This document shows, piece after piece, positions 33,843-42,102 of a stretch of DNA of 64,000 nucleotides. Location of the stretch: contig NZ_JAJIWP010000007.1 in the NCBI RefSeq assembly GCF_020880975.1, positions 62,001 to 126,000 on the forward strand. Reading direction: 5' to 3'. Positions within the stretch are counted from its first letter, which is position 1; every line of letters begins with the position of its first letter. The notes beneath the pieces were generated by a model that ran no database searches, was not told the DNA's origin, and saw nothing but the letters and a program-made list of their open reading frames with translations. The translations under genes were made by a program, and so were the position numbers. Origin of the DNA: Mucilaginibacter sp. UR6-1 (GTDB lineage: Bacteria > Bacteroidota > Bacteroidia > Sphingobacteriales > Sphingobacteriaceae).

Positions 33843-34406
33843 TTAGCTTTTAACACGCTCAACGTAAGCGCCGGTAGCGGTATCAACCTTAACCTTATCG
33901 CCAATATTGATAAACAGGGGTACACGTATCTCGGCTCCGGTTTCAACAGTAGCGCTTTTAAGGGCGTTGGTTGAGGTATCGCCTTTAACGGCAGGCTCGG
34001 TATAAGTAATTTCAAGTTCGGCTGATGATGGTAACTGCGCCATAATGGGCTCTTCGCTTTCAAAGGCCACAATAACGTTAACGCCTTCTTTCAAAAAACG
34101 CACAGCGTTGCCAAACAATGCTTTAGGAATGTTAAACTGCTCGTACGATGTGTTGTCCATCACAACCAGCGCATCGCCATCCTCGTACAGGTACTGGTAA
34201 TCATTGGTTTCAACACGGGCAATGGTAACCTCCTCATCGGTACGGAAACGGTATTCAACCAGTTTGCCGGTTTTAACATTGCGCATACGTGCCTGGTAAA
34301 AAGCGCGTAAGTTGCCCGGTGTGCGGTGTAAAAATTCTTCAACCTGCAATAACTCACCGTTAAAGCGTAATATATTGCCGTTTTTTACTTCAGATGCCTT
34401 AGACAT
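33843..34406 (-). CDS. efp: Elongation factor P with Asn at the modification position
   Basis: A 187-residue EF-P, which relieves ribosomes stalled on proline runs. Three beta domains are recognisable: the KOW-like N-domain (ASEVKNGNILRFNGELLQVEEF), the OB domain (VETNDYQYLYEDGDALVVMD), and the C-terminal domain with ATVETGAEIRVPLFINIGDKVKVDT, which carries the family signature. At the tip of domain I the loop reads HRTPGNLRAF. The residue aligned with the modified Lys34 of E. coli is Asn32, followed by Leu and Arg. No epmA/epmB or earP is nearby, so this factor is probably unmodified or modified in another way. It stands at the end of the lipid A gene block. Confidence 0.96.
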   Translation of the reverse strand: MSKASEVKNGNILRFNGELLQVEEFLHRTPGNLRAFYQARMRNVKTGKLVEYRFRTDEEVTIARVETNDYQYLYEDGDALVVMDNTSYEQFNIPKALFGNAVRFLKEGVNVIVAFESEEPIMAQLPSSAELEITYTEPAVKGDTSTNALKSATVETGAEIRVPLFINIGDKVKVDTATGAYVERVKS

Positions 34407-34469
34407 AAAAAAATATTATTTGAGGCGCAAACTTAGGGAGTTATCAGCAACTTTGCAAGTTTACAGGGT

Positions 34470-34544
34470 GGTTCATGGTTAATAGTTGATAGTTCATGGT
34501 AATCATATAGCAAAATTCAAGTAGCTGACTATGAACCATGAACC
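34470..34544. repeat. Inverted repeat of the GGTTCATGGTT type
   Basis: GGTTCATGGTT (34470-34480) is matched exactly by AACCATGAACC (34534-34544); further inner copies AGTTCATGGT (34491-34500) and ACTATGAACC extend the pairing. It fills the gap between the ABC ATPase and efp and would form a hairpin. Confidence 0.7.
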
Positions 34545-34556
34545 ATAGCCCATGAT

Positions 34557-35174
34557 CTACTTATAATCCACAATACTCAGTTGCTGTTTGCAAAAGCTGT
34601 ACTCATGCTGCTGGTTGGAGCAGATGATGGTAAGGCGGCCGGCCGCGAAGCGTTCTACAAGACTGAGGTACCAGTCAACCCCCTGAGTGTCGAGGTTTGA
34701 GGTAGGTTCATCAAGCATCAGCATCGGCGTGTCCGAACAAAAGGCAAGCGCCAGCTTTAGCCGCTGTTTCATGCCTGATGAAAAGTATTTTACCAGTTTG
34801 TTTTTGCTGCTTTGCATGTTAAGCAGGGCTATCAGCTCATTTTTATCAATACCGGGTATGTATGGCTTAAATTTAAAGTGAAAATCAATCACTTCGGCAA
34901 GGGTAAACTCTTCAATAAGTTCGAGGTATGGTGCCGCCAAACTAAGGTGCCTGTATACATTTTCAACCTCAAAACCGGTATTGTTGTAATTAAAAGCAAT
35001 AGTACCTTTTGATGGCGACAAGCTACCGTTAACTACCTGTAGCAAGGTTGATTTGCCCGAACCATTAGGCCCCAGCACAGCGTAACTTTCGCCGGAAGTA
35101 AAGGTATAATTCACCCCCTTGAAAATCCAATCGCGGTTAAAGCGTCGTCCTATATCGGTGAGGGTGATGGTCAT
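34557..35174 (-). CDS. ABC transporter ATP-binding protein, no permease nearby
   Basis: A 205-residue ATPase with the complete motif set: Walker A LGPNGSGKSTLLQV near residue 35, Q-loop region SLAAPYLELIEEFTL, signature YFSSGMKQRLKLAL near 133 and Walker B MLMLDEPTSNLD near 153. The signature SSGMKQR resembles the CcmA/export-type subfamily. It is small for a full ABC ATPase and has no partner membrane gene on either side; lpxA lies upstream and efp downstream. Its place beside the lipid A genes suggests an envelope-related function, but that is inference. Confidence 0.9.
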   Translation of the reverse strand: MTITLTDIGRRFNRDWIFKGVNYTFTSGESYAVLGPNGSGKSTLLQVVNGSLSPSKGTIAFNYNNTGFEVENVYRHLSLAAPYLELIEEFTLAEVIDFHFKFKPYIPGIDKNELIALLNMQSSKNKLVKYFSSGMKQRLKLALAFCSDTPMLMLDEPTSNLDTQGVDWYLSLVERFAAGRLTIICSNQQHEYSFCKQQLSIVDYK

Positions 35175-35316
35175 GGTCTGAACCGGAATTTGTGGAATTA
35201 GAGAATTTACAGAATTGGTCTGAACCGAAATTTACGGAATTAAATAATTTACAGAATTTAAAAATGATGCAATGAAATTCTGCCCATTCTTAAATTCTAT
35301 AAATTCAGGTTCAGAA
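35175..35316. repeat. Tandem and inverted repeat between lpxA and the ABC ATPase
   Basis: Two direct copies of a 42-bp unit lie at 35175-35216 and 35217-35258 (37 of 42 positions identical), each starting GGTCTGAACCG. An inverted partial copy, AAATTCTATAAATTCAGGTTCAG, is at 35292-35314. The set could fold into a long hairpin. It fills the 144-bp gap; no promoter consensus is obvious. Confidence 0.8.
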
Positions 35317-35318
35317 AA

Positions 35319-36101
35319 CTATATCCCAAACCCTTTCATGATACCGCGTTGAGAATTCTGCACAAAGTTGATGATCTCGTCTCGCTCAACGGTTGGGTTG
35401 AATTCAGCCTCGATAATATCGAGCGCTTTGGTAACATTGTATTTTTTCAGGAAGATAATGCGATAGATCTCCTGGATCTCGTTGATGCTTTCGGCAGAGA
35501 AACCACGTCTGCGTAAGCCTACTGAGTTGATGCCGATGTATGATAATGGCTCACGGCCTGCCTTGGTGTACGGTGGCACATCCTTACGTACCAGTGATCC
35601 GCCTGAGATCATGCTGTGCGCGCCAATCTCTACAAACTGGTGCACGGCTGAGGTGCCGCCGATGAAGGCATGATCGTACACGTTAATATGCCCGGCCAAT
35701 TGTACCGAATTGGCTATAATAACGTTATTGCCCACCACGCAATCATGCGCTACGTGCACATAGGCCATAAGCAAACAGTTGCTGCCAATAGTGGTGGTGT
35801 TTTTATCAAGCGCGGTACCGCGGTTAAGGGTAACGCATTCGCGGATAACGGTATTATCGCCAATAGTAACGGTGCTTGGTTCGCCCTTGTATTTCAAGTC
35901 CTGCGGTGGGGCAGATACTACAGCCCCCGGAAATATACGGCAGTTTTTGCCTATACGGGCACCATCCATAATTACGCTGTTTGAGCCTACCCAGGTACCC
36001 TCACCAATTTCAACATCCTTATGTATAGTTACAAACGGTTCAATCACCACGTTGTCGGCAATGCGCGCCTGCGGGTGTATATATGCCAAAGGCTGTATCA
36101 T
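35319..36101 (-). CDS. lpxA: Acyl-ACP--UDP-N-acetylglucosamine O-acyltransferase
   Basis: A 260-residue left-handed beta-helix enzyme catalysing the first step of lipid A synthesis. The hexapeptide repeats run from residue 1 to ~190 (IHPQARIADNVVIEP, DGARIGKNCRIFPGA). The active site region LMAYVHVAHDCVVGNN carries the catalytic His. The following GGTSAVHQFVEIGAHSMISGGS and TKAGREPLSYIGINSVGLRRRGF are standard for LpxA. The C-terminal helical domain has EIYRIIFLKKYNV. It starts 3 bp after lpxC-fabZ in the same transcript. Confidence 0.97.
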   Translation of the reverse strand: MIQPLAYIHPQARIADNVVIEPFVTIHKDVEIGEGTWVGSNSVIMDGARIGKNCRIFPGAVVSAPPQDLKYKGEPSTVTIGDNTVIRECVTLNRGTALDKNTTTIGSNCLLMAYVHVAHDCVVGNNVIIANSVQLAGHINVYDHAFIGGTSAVHQFVEIGAHSMISGGSLVRKDVPPYTKAGREPLSYIGINSVGLRRRGFSAESINEIQEIYRIIFLKKYNVTKALDIIEAEFNPTVERDEIINFVQNSQRGIMKGFGI

Positions 36102-36104
36102 GTA

Positions 36105-37532
36105 TTATTCTTTATTTTTTGTTTTTACTATCTGGGCCATTAGCTCGGCCTCAACCACAACGCGATCGCCAACCAGGCCAACACCCTTCATTTGGGCTAT
36201 GCCACGGCGTATAGGCGCAATCAGGTCGCACCTGAATATAACGGTGTCACCCGGTGTTACCTTATCTTTAAAGCGGGCGTTTTCTATTTTCAGGAAAAGG
36301 GTGATGTAGTTCTCCGGGTCAGGCACAGTATTCAGCACCAGTATGCCGCCTGTTTGTGCCATGGCCTCAATTTGCAGCACACCCGGAAATAATGGCGCGC
36401 CCGGAAAATGGCCCATAAACAGATCCTCGTTCATGGTAACATTTTTTAAACCTACCACGTGGGTTTTGGTAAGCTCTAAAATTTTGTCGACCATTAAAAA
36501 TGGCTGGCGGTGTGGCAGTATGTTCATGATCTGTACGGTATCATAAACCGGCTTCATGTTAGGATCATACACCTTCAGGTGTTTTTTGCTGCGTTCCTTT
36601 TTTATAAGCGCCTTTATTTTTTTACCAAAGGCGATGTTTGCCGCGTGCCCAGGCCTTGCAGCCATAATATGACCCCTCAGCGGAACGCCTACAAGGGCAA
36701 GATCGCCGATCATATCCAGCAGTTTGTGCCTTGCAGGCTCATTTTGATGGCGCAGTTCAATATTGTTCAGGATGCCTTGCGGCGCAACCTTGATATCCTT
36801 ACGGTTAAATAATTTGGCTAAGTGGGCAAGTTCCTCATTGTCAACCTGTTTGTCAACCACCACAATGGCGTTGTTCAAATCTCCGCCTTTTATAAGGTTA
36901 TGTTTTAAAAGCATCTCCAGCTCATGCAAAAAGCAAAAGGTACGGCATGATGCTATTTCCTTAGTAAACTCGCCGATGGTTGATATACTGGCGTGTTGGC
37001 TGCCCAGCACATCCGAGTTATAATCAACCATGCAGGTAAAGCGGTAATCATCAAGCGGCATGGCCACCATCTCCACTTTACGGTCAGCCTCGGTATAGTG
37101 TATGTTATGTGTTATATGGTAATATTCGCGGTCGGCATCCTGTTCAATAAAGCCACCGCCGGTTAATGCGTTAACAAACTCAATGGCGCTGCCATCCATA
37201 ATAGGTGTTTCCGGGCCGTCCAGGTCAATCAATACATTATCAATCTCTAAACCAACCAGTGCTGCCAGTACGTGTTCAACGGTACTAACGCTCGCGCCGT
37301 TTTGCGATATGGTGGTTCCGCGCGAAGTGTCGGTCACGTTGTCCACATCGGCATCAATTACCGGTTGCCCTTCAACATCCACACGGCGAAACTTGTAGCC
37401 GTGGTTTTCGGGGGCTGGGTTAAAGGTCATGGTAACCTTTTCGCCGGTGTGCAAACCGGTGCCTGAAACGGATACAGGCGATTTAATAGTTCGTTGTTTT
37501 ACGTTCATATAGTTAACATTAACTGCATTCAT
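36105..37532 (-). CDS. lpxC-fabZ: Bifunctional LpxC deacetylase / FabZ dehydratase
   Basis: A 475-residue fusion typical of Bacteroidota. The N-terminal ~310 residues are LpxC, the zinc deacetylase that commits lipid A synthesis: TIKSPVSVSGTGLHTGEKV, STVEHVLAALVGLEIDN with the first zinc His, ARHKLLDMIGDLALVG with the His/Asp zinc ligands, and AARPGHAANIAF. The C-terminal ~150 residues are FabZ: MNILPHRQPFLMVDKILE with the catalytic His, EDLFMGHFPGAPLFPGVLQIEAMAQ with the catalytic Glu, and TVIFRCDLIAPIRRGIAQM. Fusion ties fatty acid and lipid A supply at the protein level. Starts at 37532 or 37508 (MNVKQRTIK) are both possible; 37532 lies 3 bp from lpxD. Confidence 0.97.
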   Translation of the reverse strand: MNAVNVNYMNVKQRTIKSPVSVSGTGLHTGEKVTMTFNPAPENHGYKFRRVDVEGQPVIDADVDNVTDTSRGTTISQNGASVSTVEHVLAALVGLEIDNVLIDLDGPETPIMDGSAIEFVNALTGGGFIEQDADREYYHITHNIHYTEADRKVEMVAMPLDDYRFTCMVDYNSDVLGSQHASISTIGEFTKEIASCRTFCFLHELEMLLKHNLIKGGDLNNAIVVVDKQVDNEELAHLAKLFNRKDIKVAPQGILNNIELRHQNEPARHKLLDMIGDLALVGVPLRGHIMAARPGHAANIAFGKKIKALIKKERSKKHLKVYDPNMKPVYDTVQIMNILPHRQPFLMVDKILELTKTHVVGLKNVTMNEDLFMGHFPGAPLFPGVLQIEAMAQTGGILVLNTVPDPENYITLFLKIENARFKDKVTPGDTVIFRCDLIAPIRRGIAQMKGVGLVGDRVVVEAELMAQIVKTKNKE

Positions 37533-37535
37533 AAT

Positions 37536-38573
37536 TTATTTGGTATGCAGTTCAGCAATAATTTGTTCCAATTCGGCCACGCGCTTTTCAAGCTCGGGCA
37601 GGCGGCGCGTGTTTACATGCGCCCGCAAATAATCCTTATATGGCAGGTACGGCGAGCCGCCCCATTGTTTGCCTTCCTCTTTTATTGAGCTGTTGATGCC
37701 GGTTTGCGCCGATAGCTGTGAGCCTTTGGCAATAGTTAAATGCCCGGCAATACCAACCTGGCCGCCTATTATGGCCTGTTCGCCAATTTTTGTACTGCCT
37801 GATATACCGGCCTGCCCGGCAATTACGGTGTTTGGGCCAACCTCAACATTGTGGGCTATTTGCACCAGGTTATCAATTTTAGCGCCCTTGCGTATAATTG
37901 TTGACCCCATGGTGGCGCGGTCAACAGCGGTATTGGCACCAATCTCTACGCCATCTTCAATAACAACATTGCCTATCTGGCTTATTTTGTTGTATGATCC
38001 GTCAGCGTTAGGGGCAAAGCCAAAGCCATCGCTGCCAATAACGGCCCCCGAGTGTATGATCACATTATCGCCCACAACACAATCAAAATAAACCTTTACG
38101 CCGGCAAACAGCGTAACGTTACTGCCAATGGTAACATTATCGGCAATATAGGTATTAGGGTATATCTTGCTGTTATCGCCTACTTTAGCGTTAGGGCCTA
38201 TGTAGGCGAATGCGCCAACAAATACATTGCTGCCTACCTGCGCGGTAGGGTGTATAAAGCTTGGCTGCTCAATCCCGGTTTTATTAAGCTTAATGGTGTT
38301 ATATTGCTCAAGCAGCACCGAAAAGGCACTGTAGGCATTATCAACCCGTATAAGCGTAGCGCTTACAGGGCTGGTTAATACATAATCCTTATTAATAATA
38401 ACTACCGAAGCGCCTGTGGTATATAAGTGTTGCTCGTATTTGGGATTAGCCAAAAATGATAAGGAACCTGCTGTACCCTCCTCAATTTTAGCCAGTTTAT
38501 CAACCGCTACCAAAGCATCACCTTCAACAGTTCCGTTCAATAATAAGCTTATCTGCTGGGCGGTAAATTGCAT
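37536..38573 (-). CDS. lpxD: UDP-3-O-(3-hydroxymyristoyl)glucosamine N-acyltransferase
   Basis: A 345-residue enzyme of the third lipid A step. The N-terminal uridine-binding domain starts FTAQQISLLLNGTVEGD and has AGSLSFLANPKYEQHLYTT, both standard. Left-handed helix hexapeptides follow from ~110 (IHPTAQVGSNVFVGAFAYIG), with SDGFGFAPNADGSYNKISQIGNVVIEDGVEIGANT, split as SDGFGFAPNADGSYNK and NVVIEDGVEIGANT. NLVQIAHNVEVGPNTVIAGQAG carries the catalytic His. The tail is a Glu/Lys coiled coil. It lies downstream of the HD gene in the same direction. Confidence 0.97.
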   Translation of the reverse strand: MQFTAQQISLLLNGTVEGDALVAVDKLAKIEEGTAGSLSFLANPKYEQHLYTTGASVVIINKDYVLTSPVSATLIRVDNAYSAFSVLLEQYNTIKLNKTGIEQPSFIHPTAQVGSNVFVGAFAYIGPNAKVGDNSKIYPNTYIADNVTIGSNVTLFAGVKVYFDCVVGDNVIIHSGAVIGSDGFGFAPNADGSYNKISQIGNVVIEDGVEIGANTAVDRATMGSTIIRKGAKIDNLVQIAHNVEVGPNTVIAGQAGISGSTKIGEQAIIGGQVGIAGHLTIAKGSQLSAQTGINSSIKEEGKQWGGSPYLPYKDYLRAHVNTRRLPELEKRVAELEQIIAELHTK

Positions 38574-38627
38574 CGCACAAAGTTATATGTTAATATTAAA
38601 GCAACAAATAATACAAACGTTCATATT

Positions 38628-39854
38628 TTATATCAATTGTTTAGGGTAGCACAGTATATACTTGGTAACGGTTTTGGCTAATGCGGTAAGGTTGGCGTTA
38701 TCACTGGCGGTAGTAATATCCTTAATGCTGCCATCCTTCATCAATATGCGTATGTTGGTATCATCTACCTTGTAAGCATCGTTCAGTACCGTATCTGTAA
38801 ACACAAAAAATGCGGCATCGTTTGTACTTATGCCATAGTAAGCGGCGGCTTTTTGCAGCATGTTTTGTACAACGGCCTCATCCGGGCGGGTATTGGCTAT
38901 ATCAACATGAAAAAGGTTACGGTAAACCAGGTTGCGGCACAGTGTTGCCAGTACGGTATCATCACAATTAACCCATACTTTTATGGCCGACATGATGTCG
39001 GTATCATCCATCTGGGCAAATATTTCCAGGTGCCCGGGGTTATGGATAAATTCCTCGCGGCTTATCCTGTCATACAAAAAGTGGCATAACGCAGGCGTAC
39101 AAAACAGTTTTTTACCGTTAAGTGCCAACTCGCGCGCACGTACCAGTATCTTATTGAGCAACTGCTCGGCCGATATTACAGTTTTATGCAGGTACACCTG
39201 CCAGTACATCAGCCTGCGCGCTATCAGGAATTTTTCGATTGAATAGATACCTTTTTCTTCTACCACGATCTGCCCCTCGTGCAGGTTAAGCATCTTGATG
39301 ATACGGTCGCTGCCAACAATACCCTCGGTTACGCCGGTAAAAAAGCTGTCGCGGTTCAGGTAGTCCAGCCGGTCCATATCCAACTGGCCCGATACCAACT
39401 GGTGCAAAAAGCGGCGCGGGTAGGTATCATTAAATATATTGATGGCCATATCCAGCCGCCCGCCAAACTCAACGTTAAGGCGCTGCATCAGCAGGGCTGA
39501 TATATCTTCGTGGCTGATATCCTTAACAATGGTGCTTTCAAGCGCGTGCGAGAACGGGCCATGACCTACATCATGCAGCAATATGGCAACGGTTACGGCT
39601 TCTTCTTCCTGTTCGCTTATCTGGTGCCCTTTGTTTCGCAGGGTTTCAATGGCTAAACCCATCAGGTGCATAGCGCCCAGCGCGTGGTGAAAACGGGTAT
39701 GTATGGAGCCGGGGTACACCATATGGGTCATGCCGGATTGCTTGATATAGCGTAAGCGCTGAAAATAGCGGTGCTCGATCAGGCTGAACACCAAACCTTC
39801 AGGAATGCTGATAAATCCGTATACCGGATCGTTTATAATTTTCTTTTTATTCAA
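38628..39854 (-). CDS. HD superfamily phosphohydrolase
   Basis: A 408-residue metal-dependent phosphohydrolase resembling dNTP triphosphohydrolases. It starts NKKKIINDPVYGFISIPE and has HRYFQRLRYIKQSGMTHMVYPGSIHTRFHHALGAMHL, split as YFQRLRYIKQSG and HTRFHHALGAMHLMG (first His ligand). The HD motif is ILLHDVGHGPFSHALEST, and the later LDMDRLDYLNRDSFFTGV supplies the last Asp ligand. The likely start is TTG 39854 (LNKKKII); the frame is open from a TTG at 39875. It is first in the run lpxD, lpxC-fabZ, lpxA. The substrate is unknown; dGTP-type nucleotides are a family guess. Confidence 0.9.
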   Translation of the reverse strand: MNKKKIINDPVYGFISIPEGLVFSLIEHRYFQRLRYIKQSGMTHMVYPGSIHTRFHHALGAMHLMGLAIETLRNKGHQISEQEEEAVTVAILLHDVGHGPFSHALESTIVKDISHEDISALLMQRLNVEFGGRLDMAINIFNDTYPRRFLHQLVSGQLDMDRLDYLNRDSFFTGVTEGIVGSDRIIKMLNLHEGQIVVEEKGIYSIEKFLIARRLMYWQVYLHKTVISAEQLLNKILVRARELALNGKKLFCTPALCHFLYDRISREEFIHNPGHLEIFAQMDDTDIMSAIKVWVNCDDTVLATLCRNLVYRNLFHVDIANTRPDEAVVQNMLQKAAAYYGISTNDAAFFVFTDTVLNDAYKVDDTNIRILMKDGSIKDITTASDNANLTALAKTVTKYILCYPKQLI

Positions 39855-39905
39855 GGCTTTTAAAAAACTGTGCAAATGTGTTAAATATGCTTAACTAAAG
39901 TATCT

Positions 39906-39913
39906 TATATTTG
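39906..39913 (+). promoter_or_regulatory. Putative -7 box for porX
   Basis: TATATTTG matches TAnnTTTG, 78 nt before the porX ATG, in the gap between the HD gene and porX. The -33 element is not clear. Confidence 0.35.
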
Positions 39914-39991
39914 TTATTTTTTGTTAACGTGCTTCAATCTAAACAACAAAACACGTGATTTACGGTTATAACCCAACGAAACAGGAATATT

Positions 39992-41548
39992 ATGCAGGAT
40001 ACCACCATATTATGGGCCGATGACGAAATCGACCTTTTAAAGCCACACGTACTTTTTTTGAACGAAAAGGGTTACAAGGTAACTACCGTAACCAGCGGTA
40101 ATGATGCCATTGAAGCCTTTAAGAACGGATATTTCGACCTGGTTTTTTTAGATGAGAACATGCCCGGCCTTACCGGCCTCGAAACACTGTCGCAAATCAA
40201 GAATTTAAATAATGATGTGCCGATAGTGCTGATAACTAAAAGCGAAGAGGAGTATTTAATGGAGGATGCCATAGGCTCCAAAATAGATGATTACCTGATA
40301 AAGCCCGTTCACCCCAAGCAAATTTTGCTTACCATAAAAAAGCTTACCGAGAACAAACGCCTGGTTACCGAAAAAACCACCATGGCCTACCAGCAAGACT
40401 TTCGTACACTGGGCATGACCCTGAACGATAACCTGAGCTACCAGGAGTGGATAGATGTTTATAAAAAACTGATTTACTGGGAGCTTGAGCTTGAACAGTT
40501 GGAGGATGCCGGTATGCATGAGATACTTACCATGCAAAAGGCCGAGGCCAATACGCAGTTTTGTAAGTATATCGAAAAAAATTATCTGAACTGGATCAAA
40601 AATCCGGAGAGCGGGCCGATCAGTTCGCCGCAACTGTTCAAGAAAAAGGTATTCCCGAGGTTGGAGGGCGACGGCAAGCCGCTGTTCTTCATTTTGATAG
40701 ATAATTTACGTTACGATCAGTTCCGCATCATTAACCCGCTTATCTCTGAATACTTCAGGCTGGAAGAAGAGGATATTTACTTCAGTATTCTGCCTACAGC
40801 CACGCAATATGCCCGTAACGCTATATTTTCAGGCCTGATGCCTTTGGAGATGGAGCGCCGTTTTCCGGATAAGTGGCAAAATGATGAAGACGAGGGTGGT
40901 AAAAATCTTTTTGAGGAGGACTTTTTAGGTGATAATATTAAACGCAACCTGCGTAAGGAGTGCAAATATTCATACCATAAAATATTGAATCTTGACGAAG
41001 GCCGGTCGTTAAACGAGTCGGTAAATAACCTGATGAGTAATGACTTGAACGTGGTAGTGTATAACTTTGTGGATATGCTGTCGCATGCCCGTACCGATAT
41101 GCAGATGATCCGCGAGCTGGCTAATGATGATGCTGCGTACCGGTCATTAACGCTATCATGGTTTGAGCATTCGCCGCTGTTTGAGTTGCTGAAGTTTTTG
41201 GCGCAAAAACAGGTTAGGGTGATCATTACTACCGACCACGGTACCATTAAGGTTAAAAACCCAAGCAAAATCATCGGCGACCGTAACACCAATACCAACC
41301 TGCGTTACAAACAGGGGCGTAACCTTAACTTTAATGCCAAGGATGTGCTGCACATACGCAACCCGCACGATGCCATGCTGCCCAAGCTGCATGTAAGCTC
41401 AAGCTTTGTATTTGCTAAAAACGATGGGTACTTTGTTTACCCTAACAACTATAACCATTTTGTGAATTTTTATAACGAAACCTTCCAGCACGGAGGTATC
41501 TCGTTAGAGGAGATGATCATCCCGATAGCTACTTACGGGCCTAAATAA
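39992..41548 (+). CDS. porX: PorX: response regulator fused to a PglZ/alkaline phosphatase domain
   Basis: A 518-residue regulator of the type IX secretion system. The receiver domain (1-~120) has ILWADDEIDLLKPH (acidic pair), FDLVFLDENMPGLTG with the phospho-Asp, VLITKSE and DDYLIKPVHPKQ. A helical middle follows. The C-terminal half is the PglZ-type phosphatase fold: PLFFILIDNLRYDQFRII, FSILPTATQYARNAIFSGLMP, VVYNFVDMLSHARTDM and VRVIITTDHGTIKV, with the metal-binding Asp/His residues. This domain pairing is that of PorX. Its partner kinase PorY is not in the window. Downstream genes are a toxin-antitoxin pair, then tsaE. Confidence 0.95.
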   Translation: MQDTTILWADDEIDLLKPHVLFLNEKGYKVTTVTSGNDAIEAFKNGYFDLVFLDENMPGLTGLETLSQIKNLNNDVPIVLITKSEEEYLMEDAIGSKIDDYLIKPVHPKQILLTIKKLTENKRLVTEKTTMAYQQDFRTLGMTLNDNLSYQEWIDVYKKLIYWELELEQLEDAGMHEILTMQKAEANTQFCKYIEKNYLNWIKNPESGPISSPQLFKKKVFPRLEGDGKPLFFILIDNLRYDQFRIINPLISEYFRLEEEDIYFSILPTATQYARNAIFSGLMPLEMERRFPDKWQNDEDEGGKNLFEEDFLGDNIKRNLRKECKYSYHKILNLDEGRSLNESVNNLMSNDLNVVVYNFVDMLSHARTDMQMIRELANDDAAYRSLTLSWFEHSPLFELLKFLAQKQVRVIITTDHGTIKVKNPSKIIGDRNTNTNLRYKQGRNLNFNAKDVLHIRNPHDAMLPKLHVSSSFVFAKNDGYFVYPNNYNHFVNFYNETFQHGGISLEEMIIPIATYGPK

Positions 41549-41565
41549 TTGTAAGGATTTTTGCT

Positions 41566-41573
41566 TAAATTTG
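41566..41573 (+). promoter_or_regulatory. Putative -7 box for the antitoxin gene
   Basis: TAAATTTG matches TAnnTTTG and ends 3 nt before the antitoxin ATG; a leaderless transcript is implied. No TTG at the right distance upstream. Confidence 0.4.
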
Positions 41574-41576
41574 GGT

Positions 41577-41741
41577 ATGGTACTTACGCTAAAAAGTGAT
41601 AAAGATATTGGTAAGCTTAAAAAGGCTCTTGCTGATCGGAAAGTCGTAAAAAAGTTTGATGCCCAAAAATTTTGTGGTGCATTAAAAACCAATGAAGACG
41701 GATTGACCATTCAGAAAAAGCTAAGAGATGAGTGGAACTGA
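41577..41741 (+). CDS. Putative VapB-type antitoxin
   Basis: A 54-residue protein (MVLTLKSDKDIGKLKKAL... ending LTIQKKLRDEWN). It overlaps the PIN toxin gene by 14 bp in a different frame. Small size, high Lys and Asp content, close coupling to the toxin and a promoter box directly before the ATG suit an antitoxin. No DNA-binding motif of AbrB, RHH or Phd type is recognised; the C-terminal KKLRDEW segment could be the toxin-binding part. The function is inferred from its position. Confidence 0.65.
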   Translation: MVLTLKSDKDIGKLKKALADRKVVKKFDAQKFCGALKTNEDGLTIQKKLRDEWN

Positions 41742-42102
41742 TATCTTTATTGATACCAATATTTGTATTTACTTACTAAATGGTGATGCTACACTTGCAA
41801 AATTGTTGCAAGATCAAACTATTTACATTTCTGTAACAACTGAGATGGAATTATACGCTTATCATCATAATGATGAATCAGTAACTACAATTCTCAATGA
41901 TTTTATCAAATCTGTTTATGTGATAAATATTGATGAAGATGTTAAAGCGAATACCATTGCTATCAGGAAAAAGCATAAGTTGAAGTTGCCCGATAGCATC
42001 ATAGCGGCATCAGCTGTAAAAGTAAATGCACCGCTAATTACAGATGATAAAGGCTTCAAAAAAGTAGATCAGCTTGATCTTATAATTTACCAACTAAATT
42101 AA
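41728..42102 (+). CDS. vapC: PIN-domain ribonuclease toxin (VapC family)
   Basis: A 124-residue PIN-domain protein. The acidic active site is visible: FIDTNICIYLLNGD (Asp9), TTEMELYAY (Glu41), LPDSIIAASA (Asp89) and LITDDKGF (Asp106/107), the usual VapC set. VapC toxins cut tRNA or rRNA; the target here cannot be told. The gene is preceded by a short overlapping antitoxin. Base composition is more AT-rich than in porX and tsaE on both sides, and the pair sits between genes that are probably neighbours in related genomes, so it looks acquired. Confidence 0.9.
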   Translation: MSGTDIFIDTNICIYLLNGDATLAKLLQDQTIYISVTTEMELYAYHHNDESVTTILNDFIKSVYVINIDEDVKANTIAIRKKHKLKLPDSIIAASAVKVNAPLITDDKGFKKVDQLDLIIYQLN

